A DNA stretch of 64,000 nt from Novakomyces olei. Lineage: Eukaryota; Ascomycota; Novakomycetes; Novakomycetales; Novakomycetaceae. The stretch is from assembly GCA_016906335.1 (NCBI GenBank), contig JADEYG010000004.1, positions 1,153,001 to 1,217,000 of the forward strand, written 5' to 3'. Shown here piece after piece: positions 1 to 10,702 of the stretch. The first letter of the stretch is position 1; each line of letters starts with the position of its first letter. The translations under genes and the position numbers were made by a program. The notes under the pieces were generated by a model that saw only the letters and a program-made list of their open reading frames with translations, was not told where the DNA came from and did no database searches.

Positions 1-456
1 AGGAAAGATCAAGGCGTTTAACAAAGGAGCCGTACCCACTGTGGGCTACAGTATCATGAAAAGATTTGAAATTTGTCGCTTTCAGACTGGGGAACCTGTA
101 TACAAAGGGCACAGCCGCCACGTACGCTGCCTTGCATATGAAAAGGTAAGCCGCCGGATTACGGTGCAGCGCTTCGCCTTCAATAGGCACATCCTGAAAG
201 CAATATGAAAATATCAATGACCTATTGCAGTTAGCAATCGATGAGAAAAAGATATGAATATGTAAATCCTGGATATGAATCTGGATTCGAATCTGAATCT
301 GATCTGAATCTGGCACGATCAATAATCGTCTAAATATTACCATATCTCGACGGGAACGTGTGGGCAATCCAAGGCTTCAGCGATTTCCTGCCGTAAAGGC
401 GTCGAGGCCACCTCGAAATCGCCTTGCTCTAGCATATACTGTGAAGCGACGGACAT
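1..456 (-). CDS. F-box protein, 5' part (runs off the left edge)
   Basis: Two exons are visible: 456-341 and 221-1. The 119-nt intron has donor GTAATA, and CTAAC lies just before its CAATAG acceptor. Joining them gives the F-box signature PHVPVEIWSLIFSYCFQ near residue 40, followed by AAYLFICKAAYVAAVPFVYR and, close to the edge, YGSFVKRLDLS, which resembles the start of the leucine-rich region in fungal F-box/LRR proteins. Such proteins recruit substrates to SCF ubiquitin ligases; the target here cannot be read. The start is the first ATG of the open frame. The frame stays open upstream without an ATG, so an extra 5' exon is possible. Confidence 0.6.
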
Positions 457-949
457 TTTAAATAGCGCCGACCTCAGTTTGTGGCAGACGCAAACATAAA
501 AGTAGCGGCATCTTTGTCCATGGGCGGGGTTGCGACTAGAACCTTGAATTGTTTCAAAATTATTTAAATATTTTCAAATATTAAATGATGTGTTGTATCG
601 CGATTCTTATTGCAAGACTTGTCAATGTAATTGACGCTACATAAAGTAATATTGGAAAAGAGTGTCGGGTGTTTTTCTGAATTTTTAATATTCTCTACAA
701 TAACAGTCTACTTCAAAATTAGTAAATGGTAAGATGCGTGATTTATTAATTAAACGCTTTTGTAGATTCTATCTTTGAGAGTTTGACTGTACGTGACCCA
801 ATCGGAGACAGCCCAATCTACAACAACAGGACCATACAAGAATTCGATTGGAGACGATTTCATCTGCTTTACACTGCGAAGAAGCATAAACTGGCCTGAT
901 CATTATCGCCGCGCCATGTATCAAATACAATAAACCCCATAATGAAGCA
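457..949. other. Intergenic: F-box gene promoter / MAGO 3' end
   Basis: AT-rich DNA between two minus-strand genes. No open frame, RNA gene or clear motif was found. Confidence 0.5.
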
Positions 950-1846
950 CTATAACGGCTTGATCTTAAAATGCAGAGAAATAAGGCTGAAGACGAGAGC
1001 TTTAAGATCTACGTGTTAGAGAAATATAAAGCAACAGGCTTACCCTGCACAAAGTAGTAGAACACCCGCAAACCCTCTGGATCATTGCTGTCCTGAATCT
1101 GTGCAAGGCTTCCAATCTTTGCCGTTTCGAAAGCAATGTGCTGACTACCGAGCCGAATTTCTAGCTCTTCTTTCCCGTCTCTATTCTTCTCCGGCCATTT
1201 ACTGTCGTCCTCCCTATTATTTTAGATTCTGGGAGGGGTAATGGTGATGCGCTTCCAAGAGTACAAGGGAAAAAACAAAACAAAACAAAACAAAATAATA
1301 GTAAAAATAAAAGGATTGATGAAGGAATTCAAGACGAATAGGAGAGTCGAAAATCAATTCAAGTAGGCCAGTAACCCAGTAACAAATTGAAGGCGAATCA
1401 GATATAGATGTATTGATGTATGCCGGCATAAAACAGGTATTTCAGACAAAACAGGCGCTCCTTACTTTATAACTTCACTGTCTTCCACAATTCGCTTGAT
1501 CTCTTCAATCATCAGCGACGAAATGCGCACTGCGCACGGTCAGTTTCAATCTAGTAGTGGTCCTTTTATTGTCATACACTCCTTTCTGATCAAAGAATCG
1601 TTGCGATAATTTGAATTGTTTGCGTACCGCACTGCTAGTTAGCACCAAACGATCCAGCCAATCTTACTCTCGCCGTTCGCCTTGAAATCGAATTCTGGTG
1701 TCTGTTAGCAGATGTACTTTAATATATCGACAATCACACCAAGAAACTCGTGGCCAAAGCGGCCTGTATGCCCCGAGCTGTGTATTTAGCATTGGTACTG
1801 CTTTAAAGGCTTACTAGTATCGCAAATAAAACTCGTCTGTCGCCAT
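950..1846 (-). CDS. mago: Mago nashi, exon-junction complex core
   Basis: Seven exons: 1846-1815, 1777-1740, 1694-1668, 1631-1578, 1529-1466, 1213-1044 and 1008-950. They join in frame to 147 residues, the size of human MAGOH. Hallmarks in order are FYLRYYSGHTGRFGHEFLEF, MRYANNSNYRNDSLIRKE, KRIVEDSEVIKEDD, DPEGLRVFYYFVQ and, at the end, LVFSLISLHFKIKPL. Mago binds Y14 and locks eIF4AIII onto spliced mRNA upstream of exon junctions. Five of the six introns are only 35-48 nt (the fifth is 252 nt), and exon 3 is a 27-nt micro-exon. No single exon gives a convincing open frame, so the gene is easily missed. It is transcribed divergently from SEC26. Confidence 0.95.
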
Positions 1847-1977
1847 TGCCCTGCTTGCTGCACTGTGAAAGGCAATTTGTGCAGATGTAAGCGTACCTAA
1901 TATTACAACAATATTCGTGGTTAACTTTAAACTGTACTAATATAATAATAATTTTAATAATTTTAATAATAGTAATA

Positions 1978-2063
<86 letters not shown>

Positions 2064-2227
2064 TATTATTATTATTATTATTATATAGTTATAATTGCAA
2101 TCTAGTTATAATTACAATAATATATACACTAGCGCCACATAATCCAAGAATAATACACCAAACACGGGTCCAACGAAAACACGTGTGGACAAATAAGAGC
2201 CTAGTTGTCTGCATTACGTGGCCAACA
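1847..2227. promoter_or_regulatory. Shared MAGO/SEC26 upstream region
   Basis: A 381-bp divergent spacer dominated by a trinucleotide run (separate entry). No TATA element stands out from the AT-rich background. Confidence 0.5.
1940..2086. repeat. (AAT)n microsatellite turning into (ATT)n
   Basis: About 30 AAT/TAA units, then roughly eight TTA units, make a run that can fold back on itself. It sits in the divergent MAGO/SEC26 promoter. Confidence 0.9.
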
Positions 2228-5110
2228 ATGGCTTCGTATATGGTCGTGCATCCGAGCTACTCGACGGCCGATACGCCGTCCGTCGAGCAGCTGCGAACAG
2301 CATTGGAGTCGCGGTCGGATTCGGTCAAGATCGAAACTATGAAGACGATTTTAACGCTCTTATTGAACGGAGAGAACATGTCTCCATTGCTCATGCACGT
2401 AATCCGCTTTGTAATGCCGAGCAAGAACAAGTCTCTCAAGAAACTGCTCTACTTTTTTTACGAAGCAGTTCCCAAGAACAATGCGGACGGAACACTAAAG
2501 CAGGAGTTTATTCTTGCCTGTAACGCGATCCGCAATGATCTTCAGCACCCAAACGAATTCGTGCGCGGCAACACGCTTCGCTTCGTGTGCAAGCTGAGAG
2601 AGCCAGAGCTTCTGGAGCCTTTGATTCCTACAGTCCGAGCGTGCCTGGAGCACCGGCATGCGTATGTACGTAAAAACGCGGTATGGGCAACTATGACAAT
2701 CTACCAGCTATCGGATCATTTGCTACCAGACGCGCCCCAATTGCTCTTTAATCTTCTTGAATCCGAGTCGGATGTTACATGCAAAAGAAATGCGTTTGTA
2801 GCCCTTTCTGCCCTGGACAGTGGACTCGCTCAGCAATGGCTGAGTGCTGTCTTTGACTCTGTTCCGGCAATGGACGATTTATTGCAGCTGGCTATCATCG
2901 ATTCCTTCCGGAAGGATCTTGTTGCTCACCCGCAAAACAAGCAACGCTACTTGCGTGCTCTTTTCGATCTGCTGGAGTCAACGGAAAACGTGGTTGCCTA
3001 CGAAGCAGCTTGCACCCTTTACTCGCTAACAAGCAATCCGGTAGCGGTTCGGGCTTCCGCTGCAAAGCTACTGCAGCTCGTGCTTAAGGAGCCTGACAGC
3101 AATGCAAAGCTCATCATGCTCGACCGAGTGGACGAAATTCGCAAGCGCCATACCGGCATACTGGACGATCTTGTTATGGACTTGCTCCGTCTACTCGCCA
3201 GTCCAGACTTGGAGGTCCGAAAACGTGTACTGTCTATTGTTCTCTCCGTCACTGTTAACCGCAACGTGGAGGATGTAGTGCTCGTTTTGAAAAAGGAACT
3301 GAGTAAGACTCTGGACCAGGATTACGAAGAAGGCACAGCTGAGTATCGTCAATCCCTAACACATGCTATTCATCAGTGTGCTATCCGCTTCCCCAAAGTC
3401 GCCTCCTCTGTCATCTATTTGCTCCTTGATTTCATTGCTGATTTCAACTCTGCGTCTTCTGTGGAAATTGTTACGTTTATCAAAGAAGTTATGGAAAAGT
3501 TTCCTGATTTACGGGGTGAAATTATGACGCGTCTGCTTGCCGCCCTGATGGAGGTTAAAGCGGCCAAAGTCTTTCGTGGATCTCTTTGGATTATCGGCGA
3601 GTATTCTAAGAGCGAAAAGGAGATTCAAGAGGCCTGGAAAATGATTCGTAAAAGTGTCGGAGAGATTCCTATTCTCGCCAGCGAACAACGCGTCCTCGCC
3701 GAATTATCTCGAGACGGAGAGGAGGAAAGCAATGGCGAAGCCCGAGAGGCCCGAGAAGCGCTTTCGGCAGCGAGTCGTAAAATTCTGCCGGACGGAACTT
3801 ATGCCAGCAATACGGCTCTGACAAGTTCAAGCGAGGCGGCTAAAGTTGAGGCGGTTAAAGCCAAGAGCAAACCTCCGTTGCGCAGTTTTATTCTCGATGG
3901 AGACTTTTACTTGGCCACCACACTTTGTGCCACGCTGGTGAAGCTTGTCATCCAGTACGCGAGTTTGAGCAATCAATCTTCTCCGGATCAAAAGCATTCA
4001 CGAGCTCTGGCCAGACTAAACAGCCTTAAAGCAGAGGCAATGCTGATAATGACCTCCGTTATCCGTGTTGGGCAGTCAGAATTTGCTCGAAGGCCGATCG
4101 ATGAGGACTCTGTAGACCAGGTTATGTCGTGTATAAAGGCACTGACAACTACTCAACAGTCTCAAGCAGATTTAGAGCGCATCTTTTTGCAGGATACAAA
4201 GCAGGCATTTACAGAGATGCTGAGAGCTGACGAGGCAGAGCGCCGGGACAAGGCTCGACGTGATTTGGCCAACAAGGCAGTTCAGCCGGACGATGCTCTA
4301 GACATTAGGCAACTGTCTCGAAAAGACGATTTGGCCGCTGATGATTTAGCAGACGTAAGCAACCTGTCATTGGCTGCTGTTCCTGCTTCGACCAGCCAAG
4401 ACCTGTCCTCTAAACTGGCTCAAGTTCAGCAGCTCACAGGGTTTTCTGATCCAATCTACGCAGAGGCAGTAGTGAAAGTGAGTCAGTTTGATATTTTGCT
4501 CGACGTTCTCCTCGTCAATCAAACAAGCGAGACTCTGCAAAACTTGACCGTTGAATTTGCCACTCTCGGCAATATCCGTATTGTCGACCGACCCGCGCCA
4601 CTGAATATGGCCCCTCACACTTTTGTCAGTGTTCAAGCGTCGGCCCGAGTCTCCTCAACTGAGACTGGCGTCATTTTCGGCAACGTCAGTTTTAACTATC
4701 CCAATTTGGAAAACGAATTTGTCATTCTGAACAGCATCCACGTGTACATTCTTGATTACATAAGGCCTGGTTATGTAAGCGAAGCCGCTTTCCGTTCCAT
4801 GTGGACGGAATTTGAGTGGGAGAATAAGATAATTATCAACGTGCCAAAGACGGAACTGAGCCTGCGCGATTATTTGCGACAGCTCGAGCGCAAAACTAAC
4901 ATGAACTGTTTGACTCCGGAGAATTCTCTTCGTGGAGACTGTGTTTTGCTGTCGGCCAATTTGTACGCCAAGTCTGTCTTTGGTGAAGATGCACTCATGA
5001 ATGTCAGCGTGGAAAAGCAGCCGGATGGTGGGATTGTGGGTCATGCACGGATACGTAGCAAGGGACAGGGAATTGCTCTGAGTATTGGCGACCTTGTGGA
5101 GAAAAAGTGA
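2228..5110 (+). CDS. sec26: Coatomer subunit beta (beta-COP)
   Basis: A single-exon gene of 960 residues. Beta-COP is an adaptin-like scaffold of the COPI coat, which returns cargo from Golgi to ER. The N-terminal two thirds is HEAT-repeat solenoid, with family blocks such as DLQHPNEFVRGNTLRFVCKL, ACLEHRHAYVRKNAVWA and SPDLEVRKRVL. The C-terminal appendage carries QLTGFSDPIYAEA, WTEFEWENKI and FGEDALMNVSVEK. An in-frame ATG at 2183 would add 15 residues; the ATG at 2228 is preferred because family N-termini are short. Length and order match the family with no break. Confidence 0.97.
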   Translation: MASYMVVHPSYSTADTPSVEQLRTALESRSDSVKIETMKTILTLLLNGENMSPLLMHVIRFVMPSKNKSLKKLLYFFYEAVPKNNADGTLKQEFILACNAIRNDLQHPNEFVRGNTLRFVCKLREPELLEPLIPTVRACLEHRHAYVRKNAVWATMTIYQLSDHLLPDAPQLLFNLLESESDVTCKRNAFVALSALDSGLAQQWLSAVFDSVPAMDDLLQLAIIDSFRKDLVAHPQNKQRYLRALFDLLESTENVVAYEAACTLYSLTSNPVAVRASAAKLLQLVLKEPDSNAKLIMLDRVDEIRKRHTGILDDLVMDLLRLLASPDLEVRKRVLSIVLSVTVNRNVEDVVLVLKKELSKTLDQDYEEGTAEYRQSLTHAIHQCAIRFPKVASSVIYLLLDFIADFNSASSVEIVTFIKEVMEKFPDLRGEIMTRLLAALMEVKAAKVFRGSLWIIGEYSKSEKEIQEAWKMIRKSVGEIPILASEQRVLAELSRDGEEESNGEAREAREALSAASRKILPDGTYASNTALTSSSEAAKVEAVKAKSKPPLRSFILDGDFYLATTLCATLVKLVIQYASLSNQSSPDQKHSRALARLNSLKAEAMLIMTSVIRVGQSEFARRPIDEDSVDQVMSCIKALTTTQQSQADLERIFLQDTKQAFTEMLRADEAERRDKARRDLANKAVQPDDALDIRQLSRKDDLAADDLADVSNLSLAAVPASTSQDLSSKLAQVQQLTGFSDPIYAEAVVKVSQFDILLDVLLVNQTSETLQNLTVEFATLGNIRIVDRPAPLNMAPHTFVSVQASARVSSTETGVIFGNVSFNYPNLENEFVILNSIHVYILDYIRPGYVSEAAFRSMWTEFEWENKIIINVPKTELSLRDYLRQLERKTNMNCLTPENSLRGDCVLLSANLYAKSVFGEDALMNVSVEKQPDGGIVGHARIRSKGQGIALSIGDLVEKK

Positions 5111-5621
5111 GCAGTTAGTACGATTTACATCAATAAGAAGTTATTCTAGAATACGTAAAGGCATTAATTATTCCAAAAAAAACTAGACAAAACAAGAGTT
5201 TAGTAATAATTTGCCAAGGACGATTGTACAGACAGTTGTACAAGAATAATGTAAAAATGAAATAATGTAAATAGGAATAATATAAATAGGGAAAGCAATA
5301 ATATAATAGTATATCATAGTATAAAATAAGATCAAATCCGAAAGCCGTGGCTTATAGGCACGTGCAAGCGAACATTCAAGCATGAACGAGACGCATACAA
5401 GACTGTTGTATACAGAGAAGAAAGACATACATAAAAGGTAACTAAACAGCAAAATGGAAAAGTATCAAAATAAAATATTTATAATAAACAAATAATTTGC
5501 TATACCACAAACCTGCATCCAAAACGCTGACCCTTCCAAACGTAATTCAAGAGGGGAAATAGAAATAAACAAATAAAACTGACTATAGTATACAGAACAC
5601 GATTCGGCCGCGAGGACTCTA
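5111..5621. other. Intergenic between SEC26 and GID4 3' ends
   Basis: Convergent, AT-rich spacer. Nothing recognisable. Confidence 0.5.
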
Positions 5622-7022
5622 TCAACGAGGCTCACAGGAAGGAAACCAAGCTGACGGTACGTGTTTCAGGTACAGTTGTTGGAACCTGTGAAATTAGTAC
5701 GATGCTTGAAAAGATAAATCAAAAATAAAATAAACAATCATTTATAATAAGTTATAATTTAAAAAACGTGTGTATACAATTGTATACTCCAATCCAAACG
5801 CAAGCGAAAAACTCACATTTCAGAATTCTTGTGATAGTACAGCCCTTGAATAGCTCCGCTATCTTGGTCGAAGCAAATATAATAAAATCCGGCATAGCTG
5901 ACACCATCAAGCCCCGGTCTTCTCTCTGGCCGTGAAGCTGAGTTTTGCGCCCGTGAAGAGGAGGAAGCAGTCGTAGTAGCAGACTCTCGAGAGCTTCGAG
6001 GTCCCAGGTAAGGAGGCACAGGTACACGTTGCGAATTCTGTGGTTCATCATAATTTTCAGCATCGTCAAAGGCCTCTGTCAGTGACGTGGTCCCACGTCT
6101 TTCTCCGCCAACTGCTCCGCCGGTCATTCCTGTACTGTTATTAGCGGAAAAAGGCGATGGCGCCTGCCGACGGTGATGTTGATGGTGGCCGTATTGGTGA
6201 TTATGATTCTGGTGGGATAGATCAAACATGTCATGGAAATCCCACCCATATTTGACTATACACATCTCCTTCCATCGCATGAAAATCTGAGGCTGTTCCA
6301 GCACCGAGGGCAGGGTGTATCCATTCTGAACTGCCTCTTTGGACACGGCTTTAAATGCTCCAAACCTGGACCAATGCTGCAAGTCCACCTTCTCGGAAGA
6401 TCCCCAGTCGGGTCTTCGTGTGAGAAAAGAGTACTTGGGGCCGATTATATCGCCCTCAAAGTAAGTCGTGAGCGAGCAGTAATCTTCCGTCAGGCCCTGG
6501 ATGCACAGGTAGCCAGAAAGTACAGAGTCGTCCACATCCACGTGCTGCAATACGACGCTTACGTCATATATAGATCGGCCGGATTGCTGCTTTCCGTGGA
6601 AGCGAGCGCCCGATCTTAGGAAGGAAGACAGTTCCCGCGGACGGTGCTTTATCGGTTTAGTACTTGCAGTAAAATAAACCTATTTCTTTTTTCTTTTCAT
6701 TCTGATCATTTATTTATTAAGCTATTTTTGTAACAATTTTCAATCAAAGCCATCTTGCATTACGTACCCTTACGCCGAGATCGTGGAGAGGATCAAATAT
6801 ATCGAGCGAGTGGGGAACGGAACTTTGCCGGCTGGATTTTCCGTTCTCGTCGTCGCCCTCTTCGTCATCGTAGATCGTGTCAACGAGAGCAAAAGGCCGA
6901 AGCCGTTTTGTCAGTAAACGCCGACGTTCGGCGCTAGTAGCCGCAGCGGCATCTGTGTCAGCTGCGGCTTTTACGGCCTCCGAGCAAGCAATACGCTCGC
7001 ACCGGAGATCGCTCGACGGCAT
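5622..7022 (-). CDS. gid4: Gid4/Vid24, substrate receptor of the GID/CTLH E3 ligase
   Basis: Three exons (7022-6768, 6646-5817, 5685-5622) join to 382 residues. Gid4 recognises N-terminal proline degrons, as on fructose-1,6-bisphosphatase, and hands the protein to the GID ubiquitin ligase when glucose returns. Family blocks are SGARFHGKQQSGRSIYDVSV, LSGYLCIQGLTEDYCSLTTY, FMRWKEMCIV, GVSYAGFYYICFD and, across the last intron, YHKNSEMFQQLYLKHVP. The fold is interrupted after FMRWKE by a low-complexity stretch rich in His, Gln, Asn and Ser, so the binding barrel carries a long loop. The first ~85 residues are an alanine- and acid-rich extension. The start is the first ATG of exon 1. Confidence 0.93.
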
Positions 7023-7419
7023 TTGGGGTAAGTGTGTGTCTGATTTTGTGTCCCATAATACTCATATATCTCAATGCATACGTGTATGCAGCGAATCTAG
7101 TGCAAAAGATATGCCATATTTCGGCAGCATTGGTATGTAATCTTGCATGCCGGTATGCCGAGAAATGCGATAATGTGCGGAATATACTTAAATAAACGGT
7201 GGAAAAATCGTGCAATTAAATTAATTGGAGTTAAACGCAGAATCAAGTTGGAATTAAACGTAGAATTGGACTATAAAACCTCTATAAACCTGTATACAAT
7301 ACAACGATAAACTGCTGGACAAATGCTATAGAAATACCGAATGCCGAATGCATTATGCAATTATTAATATACGCGACACATACAAAAACAGGTAATAATT
7401 ACACTATAAATAAAACCCC
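7023..7419. promoter_or_regulatory. Divergent spacer GID4/IBA57
   Basis: 397 bp between divergent starts. No specific operator was recognised. Confidence 0.4.
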
Positions 7420-8886
7420 ATGTATAGCTGCCCCCACAGGACCATGTTTTGCCTGTCCCTCCGGAGGCAGCGTGAGCCCGTGCGCCGACTGGTCCGGTGC
7501 GCGTCTCATGCGGCTCGCTATATTAACTTATCCAAAACTGGTTCTCGGAGGCTGGTTGCCGTTTATGGCCGCGATAGTCCGCGATTCTTACAGGGGCTTT
7601 CCACCAAATTGACACCGCACAAGAAACAAGACGGAGCTAATTTTTGTGCGTTTTTAAACGCGAAGGTAAGATTTATGCCAGGATTTTGAGACGCTTGAAA
7701 GTTGAAGATTTGGCCGTTTGGTTTTTTATTTTTATTTTTATTTTTTCCTTTTTGTTTTTGTTTCTGTTTTTGTTTTTTTTTTTACAGGTGGTTTGCACAA
7801 TTTTGTAAGTGCGCTTTCTATTTTCTGCGAGCGTGATGCACAGATATCATTGAAAGAGGCGCGCAGACGCAACTTTGATCGTTTGTGTCGTGCGCATACA
7901 GTGAAAGACTATACGCTCTCGCTGAGATTAAAGAAAATATACGATTCTATACATATCTATCATCGAAAATGATATCCCGTGCCCTTATGCCTGCTAACGT
8001 TCAGGGTCGTTTATTGTACGATGCTTTCATTTACCCGGCACAGCAAAGTAGCGAATTTAGACGGTACTTTTCCATTGAAAATGCTGATGATCCTGCCTAT
8101 ATGATCGAGGTTGATGGAGAATTAGTGGACGAATTAATATCACATTTCAAGCTTTACAAGCTGCGGAATAAAATCAATTTTGGCCCCGTCGATCCCGAAC
8201 ATTGGAGTATTTGTTCCCTCTGGCAGCCCGATAAATGTCTTCACAATACACTGGCGCTTGGCACGGATACGATTGACTGCTATGACAAACGATCGCCGGC
8301 TATGGGGCTGCGATTGATACGGCATGAGCCGAACACAGATCTTATAAGCCAAGAGTTTGATACTCTTGGCTCAGTAATGCAGGCGGATCTGGCAGAGTAC
8401 CGGCTGCATCGGTATTGTACAGGCGTGCCGGAAGGAAGTTTAGAGCTTCCTCCGGCCAGTGCATTACCGCTGCCCAGTAACTTTGATCTAATGGGAGGAA
8501 TAGATTTTCAAAGAGGCTGTTACATTGGACAAGAGCTTACTGTAAGAACTCACCTCACGGGGACTGTAAGACGAAGGCTGTGTCCGGTTCAGCTTTATTC
8601 TGCTGAAATCGATAATAATAAACCTCCAATACCAGATCAGCTGACGCCGAGACTCGATTCACCTCTGTCTGCAGGTTTCGAACATGGCGCTGAAATTTTG
8701 GGAGAAAAGCAGTCTCGACGTCCTCCAGGCCGGCTTGTTTCAGCTGTGGGTAATGTGGGAATTGCCTCTGTGTCCCTGAAGGAAATGTTATCTGGCGATA
8801 CAAGCCAGACGTCCACGTTCAGTCTAAACGATACCGTAAAGGTAAAGGCGTTTGCGCCTTCATGGTGGCCTCAAAATTTGGAGTAG
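7420..8886 (+). CDS. iba57: Iba57/Caf17 mitochondrial Fe-S assembly factor
   Basis: Two exons (7420-7665 and 8005-8886) give 375 residues. Iba57 is a tetrahydrofolate-fold protein of the mitochondrial matrix. It acts with Isa1 and Isa2 to build [4Fe-4S] clusters for aconitase, lipoate synthase and related enzymes. Exon 1 carries an Arg-rich import presequence, then LVAVYGRDSPRFLQGLSTK and CAFLNAK. Exon 2 resumes in phase with GRLLYDAFIYP and holds the diagnostic FQRGCYIGQELTVRT with the conserved cysteine. A second Met eight codons in (MFCLSLRRQ) is an equally good start. The 339-nt intron is long for this genome and contains an internal acceptor-donor pair (see findings). Confidence 0.95.
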
Positions 8887-9444
8887 AAATGGTGCGTACA
8901 CTGCGAAACCAATAATGAAGATGAATACCAGAAATATTGTAACACAACTTGCCATTTTGACAGTGAAAAGGATTAGAATAATGTTTATGATGGATTAACG
9001 GTGTGAATTTTTCATGTCTTTTCGAAACATGTAAACAATAGATATAAAAAATATATTCTGAGCTGACAGACCACAGTTCTTGGTGCTTTGACAATGTTTT
9101 GATCGGTATATGAGTCTGTTAGTCAGACACAACTCTGCCAGATGCTCCCTCTCAAGGAAATCATGATTTGCTCGCCTATTCTATTAATCATTGTGGAGGA
9201 AAATCCAAGTAATATCAGATTATAAGGAAAGAAATAATAATAAAAGCTCAACGTATTATTGTATGTCAACATAATGTTCCCACAGTATATTACGTAACAT
9301 AATATTGTATGTTATTGTACTGTATCGCAAGTCTAGAGCAAGTAATATTGGAGCATAGTAAGTTTCTTCTACACTGTAATATTTACCTGTACACACATAA
9401 TTTAAGCCCGACAAGTGCTAATTAATTGACTCGAAAAATTATAC
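8887..9444. other. Intergenic IBA57/RRP1
   Basis: IBA57 3' end and RRP1 promoter. AT-rich; nothing recognised. Confidence 0.4.
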
Positions 9445-10702
9445 ATGGCGGCCGCGAGCGCCGACATTTACGAGTCCAAGCTGGTAAAGCAGCTGGCGTC
9501 TAATGGTAAGCCTTTGTCTCCTGGCACCTTTCTAATCGATTGGCGACGCTAATTAATGAAACAGATGACAGCACTCGGGAGGCGGCATTAGAGGCTCTCA
9601 CACGCTTTCTCGCTCAGCGCAGCAATTTTACACACGTCGACTTGATGCGGCTATGGCGCGGTCTTTTCTACTGTACTTGACCCTTACCTTCTTGTTTTTG
9701 TGCTTTGTTTCATAAACCTGTTTTATTCCTAAACGATGTTGGTCGTTAAAATTGTCGTCGATAAACGATACTGTTCTTGTTTAAATTCTAGTTTATTTAT
9801 CGCTTTGATATGTGTCTAACTAGAGGCATGTGGATGGCTGATCGGCCTCTATACCAGCAGCGACTCGCCGACGAACTGGCCGGTTTGATTTCTCGTATTC
9901 AGCAACAAAATGCGGTTCCTTTCATGAGAGCTTTCTGGGAAACAGTGTCGCTCGAATGGCCGGGAATCGATCAATTCCGGCTGGACAAATTCTATCTTTT
10001 AATGCGGCGAATATGTGAAGCAGGGTTCACTTTTTTATCGAGAGTAAAATGGGATCCGTCTCGCATTGAGGAGTATTCCACAATGCTGAGCAATGTTCCT
10101 TTATCGTATGATAATACATGTTTCTATTTATTCGTCTGAGCGCAACTCGTTCTTCCGTTATTTCGCTACTAACTGGATTTAGACCTAACGATAAGCGGGT
10201 ACCGAATGGCATTCGTTTTCATGTTATCGAGATTTTTTTGGAAAGCTTGGACAAGCAGTTAAAACCCAGCAGAAAAGGCTCAATAAAGCAAGGCTCCAAA
10301 TCGTCTGCAAATTATACAGGGCTGGACCAAACTTGTTTGAGACAATTGCTAGAGCCCTTTGTGCGACTGGCGCGGGAGTCGCCGACCAAGGTCGTTCGTA
10401 TTCGTGCTCGAGAATTGCTGCACGATCCGTTACTTGAGAGCTGGGGGTTTGAAACTGCAAGTTTACTCCAGAAGAATGGAGGAGACTCTGCAGGCAAAGA
10501 AGGATCGAGCGAAGAAGAATGGATGGGGATTGGTGATAGCGCGCTAGACGATGATAACCAGCAAGTACCAGGCGATGGGTCCATATTACGGGTCAAGCCT
10601 TTATCTGCAAAGAAAGGGAAAAGAAAGATTCTAGTCAATGCTGCTTCACATTACAAAGGCCAGTCGGGCGGGAAAGGGGCAAAGAAACACCGGCGAAGAT
10701 GA
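9445..10702 (+). CDS. rrp1: Rrp1/Nop52, 60S ribosome biogenesis protein
   Basis: Four exons (9445-9505, 9565-9672, 9826-10105, 10183-10702) join to 322 residues. Rrp1 is a nucleolar protein of early pre-60S particles needed for ITS1/27S processing. The N-terminal helical domain reads IYESKLVKQLASN, then LMRLWRGLFYCMWMADRPL across the second intron, DQFRLDKFYLLMRR, and NVPLSPNDKRVPNGIRFHVI across the third. The C-terminus is charged and basic (KKGKRKI, GGKGAKKHRRR), typical of nucleolar proteins. The small first exon follows the ATG at 9445. All junctions are in frame. Confidence 0.95.

Noticed and set aside
5813-6550. GID4 as a one-exon protein starting at 6550
   Set aside because: There is no ATG there; the conserved block SGARFHGKQQSG continues upstream to a spliced first exon, and the true C-terminus lies beyond an intron.
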